A stretch of 64,000 nt of DNA from Hemileia vastatrix (GCA_030280995.1 JASXTE010000016.1:10129001-10193000), one strand, 5' to 3'; shown: positions 1 through 12,831, counted from the stretch's first letter. The notes: generated by a model from the letters alone, not told the origin. A program made the numbers and translations.

Positions 1-1779
1 TCTTCACATGAGTAGTCATTTTTATCCAAGAGAACAGATTCATACCACATTGGGGCTACATTGGTAAATACAGAAATTAATTTTGACACCATTTCCTTAT
101 CTGGGAGTTTGTAAGAATTTTTTAGATTATCAATCCTGCAAATGAACTGCTTCCAATCTGAGGAAGAGTCACCATCAAATGTTGGATACTGGTCAAGTTT
201 TGGCCAATTATTTTGATTTAAAGTAGTTTCCTTATTACAAGCTTGTTTCTGAGAGAGAAGGAGCTGTAACTTCTCCAATTGGGCAGTAATCTCATTTTTT
301 AATCCTTCGGTGAATGATCCAGGTACTTCATCAAGTTTTGATGGAAACTCAGTGGTATCAACAGGCATTTATGGCACTAATTTTACTTTGGATGAACTAG
401 GAACAGGTACAGTTGGGGTATCCTGCACAACAGGTTTTTTCAAAGAAATGTTGGAAATTTTTTGATAATTTAACAATGAATTCAATTTCTCTTCAATGGT
501 TTTTAACCTAGTTTTTACTCTTGGAATACTAAATAAACTCTCATTGATAGTTGCAAAAGATAACTGGTTCTTATTTTGTAAAAATGAATAATGGTTACTC
601 AATCTTTCTAAGCTCATCTTATGGCCCTCTAGCTCCTGGCAACAGATGGATACAGTATCTTTTAGTTTAGACAAATAATTCTTGATATTTTGCCATAAAG
701 CAACTTTCTTTTCATGAGTTACTTTGCAATGAAACAAGTCATCAGAAACTCTCTGTAACTCACTCCTTAATGCTTGATAATTCTGTTCAGTTAACAAACT
801 ATTATATTTCTGAGTCAATTAAATGATGTTAATTATATGATTTTGTTTAGCAATAATATCCCTCAAATATTCATCATTAATTTTAGCTAAATCTGTAGTA
901 TTTCTCAATAGGGAAACAGAATAAATTTCCAGATTCCCATAAAACTCAGGATCAAGTGTCTCATTAATAATAGCCATATCAGGATTTATCAGTGAAGTAG
1001 TAATCAAAACCAAAGGATTAGATACATTAGAATATTTAGCAATTTGTCTACTATTCTCAGCCTCTACTGGTCTCACAGTCTCATCTCCTCTTCCATACTT
1101 ACCTGAAGGAACTGAATCAGCAACAAGAAATGGTACTTAAGATTCAATAGAGGGGCTTACCATGGCTTGGGCAAGAATTGAATGTGATTGTTTTTTCTCT
1201 TTCTTCCTCCTTGATAGGGGTGAGAAGGTGTGGGGTTGAACTTATTGCTTCTCAAAGGACCTGCCTGAGGTACTTATTGCTGTTGTTTTTGGGAAAAATA
1301 ATCCCACTGAGTGTTCAACCAATTCCACTGCACCTTTGAGACTTCCACCTTTTCTTTTTCCTGGGGGCCAATTGTGGAATGGCTTTTGGGGGAGGAGGAG
1401 GTTTCCTCTTCTCTTGAAGGAAGGAATCTATTTTTCTTACCTTGTCTCCTAGAGAGTCTATTTTTGACCTCAGCTTCAGTTTTTCTGACCTCAAATCCTT
1501 GATGTGAGTGGAGAGATTTTTGACTTGCTGATTCAAGGGCATCTTTTTTATTTTGAAGCCTTTTGGAAGCTCTTCTGGGAGGTTGATAGAAATCTTTTGA
1601 TCTTGAGCAGTTGTCTCCACTAATATCTCCATCTCTTGCATTTCCACATCATGATTGGTCCAGTAATTATATAATTTGAGCCAGTTTGTAGTCAAAGGAG
1701 AACTTACAGAAGAAGCTTCATCATAATCAATTAAATCCAGCTCCTCATCACGGCCAGCAGAAGCACCTTGATCAGTCAT
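1..1779 (-). pseudogene. Ty3-type chromovirus gag (element 1), broken by stops and cut by window edge
   Basis: Gag region of a minus-strand Ty3-type retrotransposon. Reading begins at 1,779 and runs off the left edge. Open stretches at 1,315-1,779, 819-1,076, 369-818 and 1-368; the last three lie in one frame and are separated by single stop codons. The 1-368 part carries the capsid-like segment with the peptide DQYPTFDGDSSSDW and later MWYESVLLDK, closely matching element 2 near 50,830-51,020. The N-terminal part has a Pro-rich basic stretch, and 369-818 is probably coiled-coil. Protease and polymerase would lie outside the window. Inferred to be dead, because the stops fall inside conserved sequence. 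Confidence 0.8.
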
Positions 1780-1799
1780 AGTTGTAATTAACCTGAACT

Positions 1800-2440
1800 G
1801 AGAGAATTAAATATTAAAATTTAATCAGTTATTGTTTTAACTTTATTTAAAGAAAAATTAGTAATTTTTTTTTAGTATATAAGTAATTGTCAGGATTTTT
1901 CAATCAACTTGAATAATTAAAATATAATGTTTTTCAGGACAAAAATCAACTGAAATAAAAATCACAATTTTTATTAATTAAAATAATTTTATAAACAGGA
2001 TTAAAGTAAATCAACTGAAATAATAAAATAAATTATTAATTAGTAGTGTATATGTTGATAATTATCAGGACTAGAAGTCAAATGAAGAATTTAATTACCA
2101 GGACTTAATATCAACTAAAAATAATTTTAATTACCAGGACTTAATTTCAACTGAAATAATTTAATTACAAGGACTTGTTGTAAACTGAAATAATTTTATT
2201 ATAATCAATTCAATTAATTTTTAAATATTATCAATTTACTGCCTGGACAATTTGTCGACTGAAACAATAATGTAAAATTTTTAATTATCAGGACAGAAGT
2301 CAACTGAAATAATTAAAAAAAATTTAATATAATTAATTTAATTTTTTATATCACCTCTAGGACTAAGAAAAATATAGTTCTATCTTGGTCAACTAAGAAA
2401 AAAAAATTATTTACCAGGCACCTCCCCCTGTATAATGAGC
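1800..2440 (-). repeat. Repeat-rich leader of element 1
   Basis: Untranslated leader upstream of the element 1 gag. On the plus strand the short motif CAGGACTT or a variant, followed 5-15 bases later by TCAACTGAAATAATT or a variant, recurs about eight times at irregular spacing within AT-rich sequence. The leader of element 2 (52,540-52,760) has the same kind of GGAC...GTCAAC repeats. I see no ORF. A role in RNA dimerisation or packaging is only a guess. Confidence 0.55.
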
Positions 2441-4507
2441 AAGTTAGTGCCACTTAAAGAGTGCTGAGTAAAAAAATATATGTGGATAATGAAATGTGTG
2501 AAATGACCCACAAATAGTAATCAATATAATTACCACAATTATATATGACTATTGCCAATATATGAACCTAAATTTTGGATCACAGTTTGATTCCTGGGCA
2601 CTGAAAAAAAATAAGTCATGTGGTTGATGACGTTTGACGTTTTTGTTGTCTACTCATCATACTGGTACCTTGTTGTTGACAGTCCCTTGGTCAGCAGCTT
2701 CAAGATATTGATGTGCCGTTGTGGTATGCACATTGCAGGTAACTTATCTTTTGGACCAATCAGCTTACATATCACAGGAAGAAAAAAGGGGAAGCATAGC
2801 TCAGAAGATAGTGCTATTATTTTAAAAAATTTCACATTATTTTCTAGAATTCATTTTGAAAATATGGTAAAATTAATAATATTATATTATTTCATGTAGT
2901 AAAATTTTCAATGATTAAATTAAACCCACACTCTCCTTCACAAAAACAGGTTATGAGAATTTTATATGTTCTTTCATTGAGTTTTGTCCTGGTAAAGTCT
3001 ATGTTTCCAGCCTGCAGAAAGAAAATTATGAAAAGGTATTGCATGGCCTGAAATAAATGTTGTAAAGGAACTTAGTATGAAGGATTTCTTGCCTGGAAAA
3101 TGAAGCTAATATAGAACTAAGGCAAATTTTTTGAAAATTACTCAAGTTCAAATCAGATAGACAGCTTCAACAATAAGCATTGAGATATAATTTTTCTAAT
3201 TTTTTTTTTGGTACAGTGACATTCACAGTTTTGGTTGGCTTGTAACTACTTTGAGCGAAAAATTTCCTTCAAAGGTTACTTCTGATGTTACTTTAAGATA
3301 CCTGAAAAACCACTTGACTGCAAGTCGTCTAACTTTTGACCTGGTGGTAATTATGGTTTTAGAAGAAAGAAGGGAAAGAGAAGCGCAGAAGAGGATTTAG
3401 GGTCTGTGCCCTCGGATTTTGCAGCAGGATGTGCCGCATAAAAGAATTATCAACTTAGGAGTGCAAGCGCTGAACATTATGGATTTGGATTCTCCAATAA
3501 TTGTGTGTTATGCTTTAAGGAAGGAATTATGGCTCAAGGAAGGCCCCAAGTACATAGTATACTGCACCACAGCTAGTGTGGTAACTTACTGAAATAGGTA
3601 ATGTAAGTTTCAAAGCTAACTAGTTAAGTCAATTGTCAGAACTATGGACTTAGTAAAGAAACAAGGAGAATGGGGAATTGATCACAAAATTAACCAAGAG
3701 TCAAAGAGACTAGGATCAGCGCTAAAAGTTGACAATGCAGGAAGTAGCGCTGAAACAATGCAAAGGTACAGTCATAAGGGCGCATGTGGAACATGAGTGA
3801 AACAAGTAAATACTAGTTTTAGTAAGCTTAGAGTATGTTTAGGCACTGTAGTTTTTACAAGCAGTGTATTTAGTTTACTAATGTGGTGCTAGAAACAGCA
3901 CTGGAGATCCACTAGGGAACTGTGTCTGGAGTGCTGAAAAATATAAAAAAGAAAGGCTATCTTATAGAAGAGAGAGGTAGAGAGATTATTATTGAGATCA
4001 GTCATTTTGATTACAAACATTAGAGCTTCATATTATATACTTTCAAAATATATTGTGATATATAGCAATTTTGTCTATTTTGTGATTACTCTGATAAAAA
4101 GTTTGTGCATCTGTGTGTGTATTTTATATAGTTTAGTGAAAAAGCACAACACAGAAGAATATATATATTCAGTAGGATAAACTATTATTAGAGCTATTTT
4201 ATTGCTATAACAAGGCATATTCAAAGAGAGTGCCTCAAGAGGGAGTAGCTGTGGATATTAGTGCTTATTAAGAATAGAAATACCCAGATAGTAATATTTG
4301 TTTTTCCTTATCTTTTAACTCATCTCTCATCTCATAAACTATCTAGTCAGATACTAGTATTACACATTATTGCGCTGTCTTTAAAATAAGAGTGGCAGGC
4401 GCTTCTATTTAGAGATTGAAAAGAAGAACCAACCCATCTTGCATTGTGTCTACTGCTTAGAACTTTAAAACTCTCTACACCGTCAATGATTTAGAAAGGG
4501 CCTCAAG
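2441..4507. other. No recognisable gene, 2.1 kb
   Basis: AT-rich sequence between the element 1 leader and a solo LTR. Short ORFs on both strands have no recognisable motif. Several AGCGCT hexamers lie near 3,720-3,760, and a TATA-like stretch followed by a purine-rich run lies near 3,935-3,985. It may be an old, unrecognised LTR or intergenic DNA; I cannot tell which. Confidence 0.4.
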
Positions 4508-5371
4508 TGTTGAAGGGTCCTGATGGTCTAGAAGTTTAACAGAGGTCCAACGGTGGTGATAGGTGGGTTTGTGGGGTCTCAAAATAAAAGTACGTATTAT
4601 TTAACCTTCTATTTTCTTTACTCAAATATAAAGAGGTAAAAATTTATTATAAATATTATTATAATTATTTTTTTTAGAATTACATAGTAGTAAATACTTT
4701 TAAAAAAAATAAGTAATAGTAATAAATAGTTGTTGTAGTAATGTTTAAATAAAATAATAAGTAAGTAATGAATGATCCAAAACAACCAGAAAGAGAGGCT
4801 TTATATAGGCAAAGGAGAGTCAAAGCATGGAGTCACAATTTCTAAATACAAGTGTATGAGAGAGAAGGAATTTTCCAGAAAAAGGAATATTTCAAATAAT
4901 AAGAATTTTCTATAAAGAAATTTTTTAAATATTGTATTCACAGTATATGTTGAAAGAATTTGATTTATTTAAAAATTCTGGTAATTCTCATTTTTAAATA
5001 ATTTATTTGATTTTGTTGTATATATTTATTTTTATTTTTAAATTGTATTTCAAATAGTTAATTTTATTTCAATATTAAATTGTATTTTTATATTTAATTT
5101 TATTATAATATTATATTGTATTTTTATATTTAAATTTATTTTCTTTAAATTGTCATTGAGCATGGAGTTAGAAAATAAAATAAAATATATGGGACAATTA
5201 ATATAAATTTTATTTTTTACTAATTTTACTCTTTTGTAACTAGTTAATTTATTACAAGTAAATTTGAAGTAATTATAATAAAATTGATAATAATATGTAA
5301 TAAAAAGGTGTGGCTTCATCCCAGTAAATAATTAATTATTTTACTGGTTAAGTCTAGCAGCCTGGCTGACA
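4508..5371 (-). repeat. Solo LTR, family LTR-D (864 bp)
   Basis: Ends TGTTGAAGGG... and ...CAGCCTGGCTGACA match the complete solo LTR at 37,873-38,694, as do inner blocks such as GGTCTAGAAG near the left end and the TTTATATAGGCAAAGGAGAG block near 4,800. The TATA-like block reads as a promoter on the minus strand, so minus orientation is assigned. Flanks TCAAG and AAAAA do not form a target duplication, so this copy is old or rearranged. Confidence 0.7.
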
Positions 5372-5798
5372 AAAAAAATGTAAAAAAATATAAAAAGAAA
5401 TATAAAATAAAAATAAAATTAAAAAAAAGAAAAAAAAAAGAAAAAAGATTAAAAAACTTAAAAATTAAAAATTAAAATAAAATTATGATAAAATTTAAAA
5501 AAAATGAATAAGAAAAAAATAGAATTAAAAAAAATTAAAAAATTAAAAAAAAATAAATTAAAAAATAAATTAAAAATTATTAAATTAAAAATAAAAAAAA
5601 GAGAAAAAAATTAAATTAAAAAAAAATAAAAATAAATAAAAAGATTAAAAAAAATTGATAAAATTTAAAAAAAATTAAAAATAAATAATAAAAATTAAAG
5701 TAAAATAAATTTAAAAATTTAAAATAAAAAAATGAAATAAAATAAAATAATAAAAATGAATTAAAAAATAATTTTAAAATAAATTTTTTTTATATCTG
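5372..5798. repeat. A-rich low-complexity tract
   Basis: About 430 bp made almost only of A with scattered T and G (AAAATTAAAAAATAAA-like). No coding potential. It abuts the LTR-D end on the left and the 3' end of the TET-like pseudogene on the right. Confidence 0.85.
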
Positions 5799-6910
5799 TT
5801 AAATTTTACCTTCTTTTTTTACCTTGTGTATTTGTTGGATTAATTTTTGACTGATTTTAAATGAGCATCCAAAATGTGTGAACTCTTGACAAGATTCCAA
5901 GTCAGGTGGAGCTTTGGTTGTTTGATGATGATCCTGAGAAGAGTTCCTAATTGTTTCAATCACACCATTTACCAAACCAGAATAAATAATGCACTGATGG
6001 TCTGTAAAATATAAGCCATGTCCTTTGATTTTAGCTGGAGATGGTATTGGTTGGCCAGTTATAGGATTGATATATGAGAAAATTCCAAAATTAAGATAAA
6101 TGGCATCATTTCTACTGATATGAATCTTATTGTGGAATCCTGAATTAGTAATAATAAAATTTGAAAATAAAAGATTCTGGTTGATAATTTCTTCCCATTC
6201 TGGGTCACACCAATTTGGTATTCCAACTTTGGTAGCAAGTTGATGATTCTTTTTGAAATATTTATTTCAGAGTTATTTGAGGCAAAGAGCAAGAAAAGTA
6301 TTAAAAGAAGGTAAGGTTTCCCATAAGCAAAAATCATCATCTTTTTCAGCTTTAGATAATTTTTTAAGTAAAGAATAGATGCCTATGGAGATAAAATAAG
6401 TGACACGATTTTAAGAATGAAACATATATTATCAGATATACCAAGAGAATATTTTTTATCAAATCCTGATCTCCAACCAAATCCAATTATAATACCACCC
6501 AAATAATTAGTATTTCTTATTGGTAAGAAAACCAAAGCCATTTGATATAGTGTTATTATGAGATCTGATAGTTGATTAAAGGGTTCATCTTTTGAACCAT
6601 TAAAAGAAAGATTTTCATAAATAAATAGAGGCTTAAAATAATTACTAATAACTGCTTTAATTTCATTGTCTCCTGAATTGGTTAAATATTTTAAATCTTC
6701 TAGTAACTCATTTGGATAAGATTTCTTTTGATCCCCTCTAGTTTCATAGTACTCAATATTTGATATATGGCCAAATAAACAATCCAAATGAATTTTATTT
6801 TTTAAATTTTTTTTCTTCTGATGAGTTTGAACATCTTTCTTTTTTGATATTTTGGATGATGATTGAAATGAAGTTGAAGTTGAAAAAATGATAAAAATGA
6901 TAAAAAGCAA
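5799..6910 (-). pseudogene. TET/JBP-family 2-oxoglutarate/Fe(II) dioxygenase pseudogene
   Basis: Read from 6,910 leftwards. The first part (6,430-6,910) ends at a plausible intron (donor GTATATCTG, acceptor CTCCATAG). The next exon runs in one frame to a stop at 5,799-5,801, with two in-frame stops (TAA, TGA) near 6,260. Conserved landmarks of the basidiomycete TET/JBP-like family are visible: WCDPEWEE, GFHNKIHISRNDAI, FGIFSYINPITG, GHGLYF, and near the C-terminus FTHFGCSFKIS. Family members, as I remember them, carry an iron-binding H-x-D in the HNK.HFDND region; here it reads H-I-S-R-N-D, so the Asp is displaced or lost. With two stops it is probably inactive. In this family, active members oxidise methylated bases; nothing here shows activity. 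Confidence 0.68.
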
Positions 6911-7440
6911 GATGATAGAGAATTAAGAGGTGATTCTGACAAAATAGACATTTTTTTCTCTAAAAAAAAATTGTTTCAAAAACCAAAAAAAAAATGGCAA
7001 AAAAATAAAACTCACAAAATTTAGTTTATTTATTTAACCTTAAGAATTTTATTGATAAAAATTAATCCAAAAAAATTTTTTTTGAAAAGAAATCAAATAC
7101 TAAAAACTGTCCTTGAAAAAAAAATTGAAACAAATAAAATAAAATAAAATAAACATCAGTAAAATTATTTGCCAAAAAAATGAGTTTTGAAGTTATTTGG
7201 TGTTAGATGTACCACCTAAAGTCCTTGAACAAAAATGTTAAAAAAATTATTATCAAAAAATTAAACTAAAAAAAAAATTTGTATTAAAAGATTTTTTCCC
7301 AAAAATAAAAATAAAAAATTATAAACACACCAAATTTATTTTTGATTCAGCTTGAACCATAAAAGTTTTTTTTATAATATTCTTTAAAATGAAAAACAAA
7401 AAAAATACAAAATAATGTTAATAAAAATAACAAATATTTT
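6911..7440. other. A/T-rich stretch, nothing recognised
   Basis: Sequence upstream of the TET-like pseudogene made of AAAAAATT-type runs. No ORF, RNA gene or repeat boundary that I can support. Confidence 0.5.
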
Positions 7441-7800
7441 TTTTACATACACCCATATTACCCCTCCTTGTCTGCCTCATTTACCTCTTTTTGGTGTCCT
7501 CAAACACCCCTTCCCCTTCTTGATCTCCTCAAAACCCCCTTCTCCACTTTTTTCACCAGGTCCTCCCCCCTTTTCCCCCCTTTAGGCACATCTTTTCCCC
7601 CATTTAGGCCATCTCACAATACCTTTTCCCCCTTTAGGCCATCTAACAATACTTTCCAAATCAGAGTCAGATTTATAATGAAGAACTAAAAGTAAAGTGA
7701 TAGCATTCATAGTTGAGTGAAGTAGCTGCCTAGTGCAGAGGTGTTTCATAGTTGTTGTTGGAAGGCTTATGTGATGAGGGAAGTGGGAATTCAATGCTAA
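7441..7800 (-). pseudogene. Possible Harbinger transposase N-terminal remnant
   Basis: Minus-strand translation from about 7,790 gives an N-terminal stretch (LHSTMNAITLLLVLHYKSDSDLES) resembling the start of the truncated transposase at 22,765-23,235 (LHKAMTFMALELLLDSDSDSDLEE). It then runs into a pyrimidine-rich tract with a roughly 30-bp direct repeat built on CCCCCTTTAGGCCATCT. A similarly biased tract abuts the transposase in the complete element, though with opposite strand bias. Probably a deletion relic of the same transposon group; only moderate support. Confidence 0.35.
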
Positions 7801-8016
7801 ATGTGCAGTTGGGGTGTGTAGATAGAAAAAATACTTAAGTGTTTGCCACCAAAATCAAGTAGCATAGAGTGAGGAAAGACTTAAGGATGGCATTAGCCAT
7901 TATAAGTCATGTGACTTTCTTAAAAATTGATCATGGATGTGATGAGTTTGGGATCAGAAATTAGCAATGGAAATTGGGGTATAAGAGGCAGGATAATGCA
8001 TTATTTTGGATTCCTA

Positions 8017-8042
8017 ATCCACTAGCCCTGGGGCTAGTGGAT
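8017..8042. repeat. 26-bp palindrome
   Basis: Arms ATCCACTAGCCC and GGGCTAGTGGAT separated by TG. Flanking sequence carries further short inverted matches (GGGATCAGAAATTAG near 7,950 against CTGATCCCTAATTG near 8,090), so this may be the middle of a small fold-back element of about 150 bp. Confidence 0.6.
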
Positions 8043-8691
8043 AAGAATCTTCCACAATTAATAATGTCTGATCCCAGGGAAAAAAAATTCTGATCCCTAA
8101 TTGCAGATCCCTCAACTTTGACACCCCTTAATCATATTTGATATCAATATGCTTATACTTGTTTATTTTAAGTATGAGTATTCATTATCACTTTCATCAT
8201 TTATATGCATTATTGATTTGGATTTACATACTGAGTCCAAGTTTGCAAAAATATATCAAATTCCACATTTCTTATATTTAAAATAATGTTGCATCTTCTT
8301 GAAATATCATAAAATGGAATTAAAAAATCATCAATGTATATGCTTTTTCTGAAAATGATAAAGTGAAAAATCCTGGTAAATTATTTTCTTCAATATCATA
8401 TGGCTAATCATCATGTTTAAAATTTTTTAATAAATTATAAATAAATTTTCAATCAGAAAGAAATAAATACTTGTCAAATCAAAAAATCTTAAGCAGGTTT
8501 CCAGATGCTTTGCTGAAATATACTTTAAAAAACTTGATTTAACATATGTGATAAAAATGTACTTTTTTTTTTTTTTTTTGAAAAATAATTGCTGGGTTAC
8601 TTTCATTTAAATTCTAGAATGATTTTATTTCACTCTCAGTAACTATTGGAAAAGATTCAATTACATTTATAAAGGAGTTAAAGCTGAAATT

Positions 8692-8782
8692 CAATCCCAA
8701 TCCAGTACCTGTTTAGTATGAGTTGAGGCTGATTTCCATCTGAGTTCTATCTAAGTTCAAGTTGAGGACTTGCTAGCAGGTG
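8692..8782. mobile_element. Fragment of the palindrome-ended MITE family
   Basis: The segment with TTTCCATCTGAGTTC, AGTTCAAGTTGAGG and ACTTGCTAGCAGGTG matches, in reverse complement, the left end of the complete MITE at 55,172-55,432. The NheI-site palindrome at its tip has decayed on one side and I do not find the partner end. Confidence 0.5.
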
Positions 8783-9167
8783 TATGTTTGTCAACATTTA
8801 TTATTATCTCACCTCCTTCTCTTCTTTCCTTTCCTCTCACTTTTTATCTTTATATTGAATGAGCTTAGAATTTTTTTATTAATAAAAGGTGTGTTATTTA
8901 TGTATATTAATTTTTTTTTACACTTTTCAGAGTTTTCATATATATATATATATATTATGGTTTGCTTTTATGTAATTTATTATTATTATTATTATTATTA
9001 TTTTAAGATACTTACAACTATATGAGTTGAAAATGTTTTCCAAATTTTTTATTCACATTGAACAATTATTGACTTACCCTACCCTCCTTTTCCATTTCTT
9101 TTTTTACAAGGTATTGAAATACAAAGATACATTTTAGTATATATATATATAAAGAAATGGAAGTTGG

Positions 9168-9718
9168 TTAAAGTTGAGGATGACTTGAGTTAGTAAGATA
9201 TGGTTTACAGATATCAGGATTAAATAAATCATTTGGATCTTTAGTTAAAAGACCTGCATCCACAGCATCAAAATAAGACCTATATATATATAATATCCCC
9301 CCCCACACACACACAAAAGGAAAAAAAAACATTAAACTTCAATATTATTAATAATAATTATTTTTATTTTTATCTTCCTAAGAATGAGAAAAAAAAGAAA
9401 AAAAAAGATGGCAAACCAAGGACTGGGTAAGAACCCATCTTGCTTCACATTTGACAAGTTTTTCTCAATTTTAAAGTTCCAATAACTGTTCATTGAAAAA
9501 AAAAAATAAGTAAATAGAATGATTTTTTTATAAGTTCATTCATCCATCAATTGATTTATATATATACATATAATTTAAAACCAGAAGGTTTTATTTTTTT
9601 AGTATCTTACTTACCTCCAGCTAGCGTACTATTCAAACCCAACCACACACGCACAACCACAAAGAAATAAAATAAAATCAGCCTCTTCTTATTACAGATG
9701 CGTATCTCTCAACTATTC

Positions 9719-9749
<31 letters not shown>

Positions 9750-12310
9750 AGTATTACTACATACATTACCGAATTTCCATTTCATCGCATCACCCCATGC
9801 TCGATATTGATCTGCTGTTGTATTGAAGTTTGTAGAAAGAGAACTTTTGATTTTTTTTCAAATTAGGTTGGATTTGTTTTAATTATTTTTTAAAAAATAT
9901 TATTATTATTATTATTATTATTATTGTTTATTTTTTTTTAAAAAAAGATAAATTAAATTAAATAAATGAGCTCTCGAAAGAAATTTAAATAAAATAAAAT
10001 AAAAAGACTCACAATTCTCCAACTGAAAAGGGTGACTCTCCATTAGCCAAGGCTCTCTTTAAAAAAGTAAAAAATAAATAAAAAATAAAAAAATGGTTTA
10101 TTTAAAGGTAGAAAGAAAGAGAAGAGTGACACATGAAAATGATTGACATTTAAAAAAGAAAAAAATCAAATCAAATCAAATCTAGATCTGAGATGAGAGT
10201 TGAAGTGGTAGATAGTGATCACTTACCTCTTGATTGGGAGCGTTACAAATATGTTGAAGGTAGGAAGTCAAATTTGGATCTGCGACACCACCTGCATTTT
10301 TTAAAAAAAACGTGGAGATCATACATACACAATAAGTTAAAAATGACAAACCAGATATTATATCAATACATGATGAAACATTAAAATCTCTTACCAAATG
10401 AAAAATATATCTGGGTGGATTAGGTGGAAGTCCAAATTGATCTTGTTCAGTTCTTTTTTTTTTTTTTTTGAAAGGGTAGGGGGGGGGGTTGAGAAAAAAA
10501 AATATAAGTCATACATGATCATCATATATACTTGGTCCCAAGGCGACTTTTGCTAAACTAGCACCATCACCTTTCCATTGCCACCCTTTCGTCATAGCAA
10601 TCGTATTCAAACACGTTTTTCTTGTAAAAGAAATACTTCTATGTTGTCTTCTTTTCAATCTTTTCCCAATCTGAGAACGTTTTATTTCCACATCAACTGA
10701 TAGTGAAAGATAAGAATCATGATCATATGAAGAGGAAAAATTAGCGGGATTTTTGACTAGTTTGGATAATGTTGAAGTAAGTGATGAAGAATCGATGTTG
10801 CTTTTTTTAGCATATAATGTAATTAATGGGATCGCTACACTTAAAGCTGGAATCACATTTTTAGAATCTTTCAGACGTTTAAGGACAATTGAAAGATCAT
10901 CTTTACAAGGTACTTGAAGAATGAATTCGATTAATCTTATAACCGTTATAAAGTCTCGATAATATTCTTGTAAACCAGGTGTTTTGGATGGCTAAAAAAA
11001 CAAAAACATTAAAATTAGCTTCATTGAATCACAAAGTGTTGAAACGTATATATATATATATATATTATATTATTACATCAGGATCAGGTTCGTTGATAGC
11101 TTGGATTCCAAAAGCTAGTTGAAAGTCCGGATCTAAATGTGACATGGAACTGTATACAATTTTGAATTATTTTATTTTTATTAAATAAAAGTAAGGGAAA
11201 TTTAGAAAACGTGTTTTATTTTTTTTTTTCATAACCCCCCCCCCAAAAAAAAAAAAAAAAAACACCTACGCAAGGATGGCGGCCCAAGAAAGTGCTCGTT
11301 GGTAGTTGACGTCTTCATAGAAATGTAATTCGCTCGTACAGTTTCCAGCAAACATCTATATATGGACAAGCAAATCAACTCCTATGTAATTTTTATTCAA
11401 ACACTTTCTGTCCTACCTGATTGGCACTTGAAACACCTGGTAAAGCATGCCTAAAATAAAAAATAAAATAAAGAATAAAATAAAAGAAGAATTGACATAA
11501 TTAGTAAATAGTTGTGAATCCCCTTTCAACTAGATGAAATGTTTTAAATTGAAGTGATTTTATGTTCTTTTACATGGTAAGCCAAGCATAGATTCCTGCT
11601 TCTTTTAACTGTTTCAATCCTCTTTTAAGTTCCATCCAACCTCCTCTGGCATAAAATTCAACTTTTCTATCCACAAGCTCATCAATTATCCAAAAACCTA
11701 AAGCTATCCTAACATGATCAATCTTTAACTCTCTGATTCGGTTAACATCAGCTTGAGTGAACCTAAAAGTATGAGTAAGAAAAGTATTAGCTGAAAAATA
11801 AATTACTCATACTCCTCTTTTTAAAATAAAATTTAAAAATACCAGGTTTGCCAATGCTTTCGAAATACTTCATCAGCTTTACCTTGCCCCAGTTTCTTGC
11901 TGAGACTCCATTCACTACCAGCACAACTGTCGCAGTTGTTACATTTTTCTCCTCCCATACTTGCCCATTCTTCGGGGTTCATCCATGGTTCACTCTAATT
12001 GGTATAACGTCCATTAGATAAGACAAAAATAGACAAAAAAGAAAGAAAAAAAAAGCCTGAACATTGACTAACCAAGAGCCATCCTCCTAAAACGAATGAC
12101 ACCAGTGATAAATGCATTTTTATTTATTTATTTATTTCTTCTCTTCTTCAAGACAGGAAAAAAAACCAAAAAAACCAAAAAAGTTTCTTTCGACTTACCG
12201 ATACACAATCCTCGATTGATATTGGTTTTCCAAGAAGTCACTAGACATTGTGGTAAAATGAACACCACTAAATTTATTGTTGCGCAGTTTCTTAAATTCC
12301 AAATTAACAT
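9168..12310 (-). CDS. Glycoside hydrolase family 5 (exo-beta-1,3-glucanase-like), 14 exons
   Basis: Hand-spliced, all GT-AG. Exons on the plus-strand scale, 5' to 3': 12,199-12,310; 12,073-12,086; 11,843-11,994; 11,574-11,762; 11,417-11,450; 11,270-11,355; 11,077-11,149; 10,515-10,991; 10,395-10,410; 10,227-10,291; 10,013-10,056; 9,765-9,843; 9,615-9,628; 9,168-9,279. The sum is 1,467 nt (488 aa), in frame throughout. Landmarks: GGWLLSEPWMNPEEW (38 on), HALPGVSSANQMFAGNCTS, the acid/base Glu in AINEPDPD (about residue 216), YFSFGGVADPN, and the nucleophile Glu in SVGEFSLSTNF (about 420). Family members cleave beta-glucans of cell walls, usually extracellularly. The start is uncertain: the first 30 residues contain the hydrophobic run INLVVFILPQCLV, possibly a signal segment. 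Three exons are 16 nt or shorter. Confidence 0.87.
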
Positions 12311-12831
12311 CTTTCCGGTTAAATCGTATTATTTAAAAAAAATAAAAAAATGAAAAATGAAATCCTGAGAGACAATTTGATTTCCAAGATATCAACGTTA
12401 GAAGATGGAAAAAATCTTGTATATAAGTTTGTATTTAAAGTCTATAAAAGAAAGAAATGGGTTGTATAAAATATCTGTTGACGTGAGTATTATTACCTGT
12501 TCTAGGAAAGTGTATTTAAGTCTTAACAAAAAAAAGCCTTAATGTCAGACTTTTTCGGATCAACGTTATTCTATTTATTATTATTATTATTAGTATCCCA
12601 TAATGACTTTTCCGATAATCATCAGTATGCTCAACCGTGAGAAGCGCTCTTTGACAATTATCTAAAAGACCTTGAGATTCAGATGATATATATGAATCTT
12701 CAACTCGATGAATAAAGCTTAAGTTACAAGCAAGTAAAAAACAAATTAAAAAAAAACACTTGATTAAGGTAAAGTAAAGACAAAAACAAAATAAGTGTTA
12801 GCCATTTTTTTCTAAAACCGCTTACTCCCAA

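Noticed and set aside
2578..2604. tRNA-3'-end-like sequence GTTTGATTCCTGGGCA, possible primer site of element 1
   Set aside because: It lacks the TGG-matching CCA, and the homologous place in element 2 lies about 90 bp away from the true primer site and LTR.
6059..6340. 93-codon minus-strand frame
   Set aside because: A shadow frame; the conserved TET/JBP-like peptide is in another frame of the same strand.
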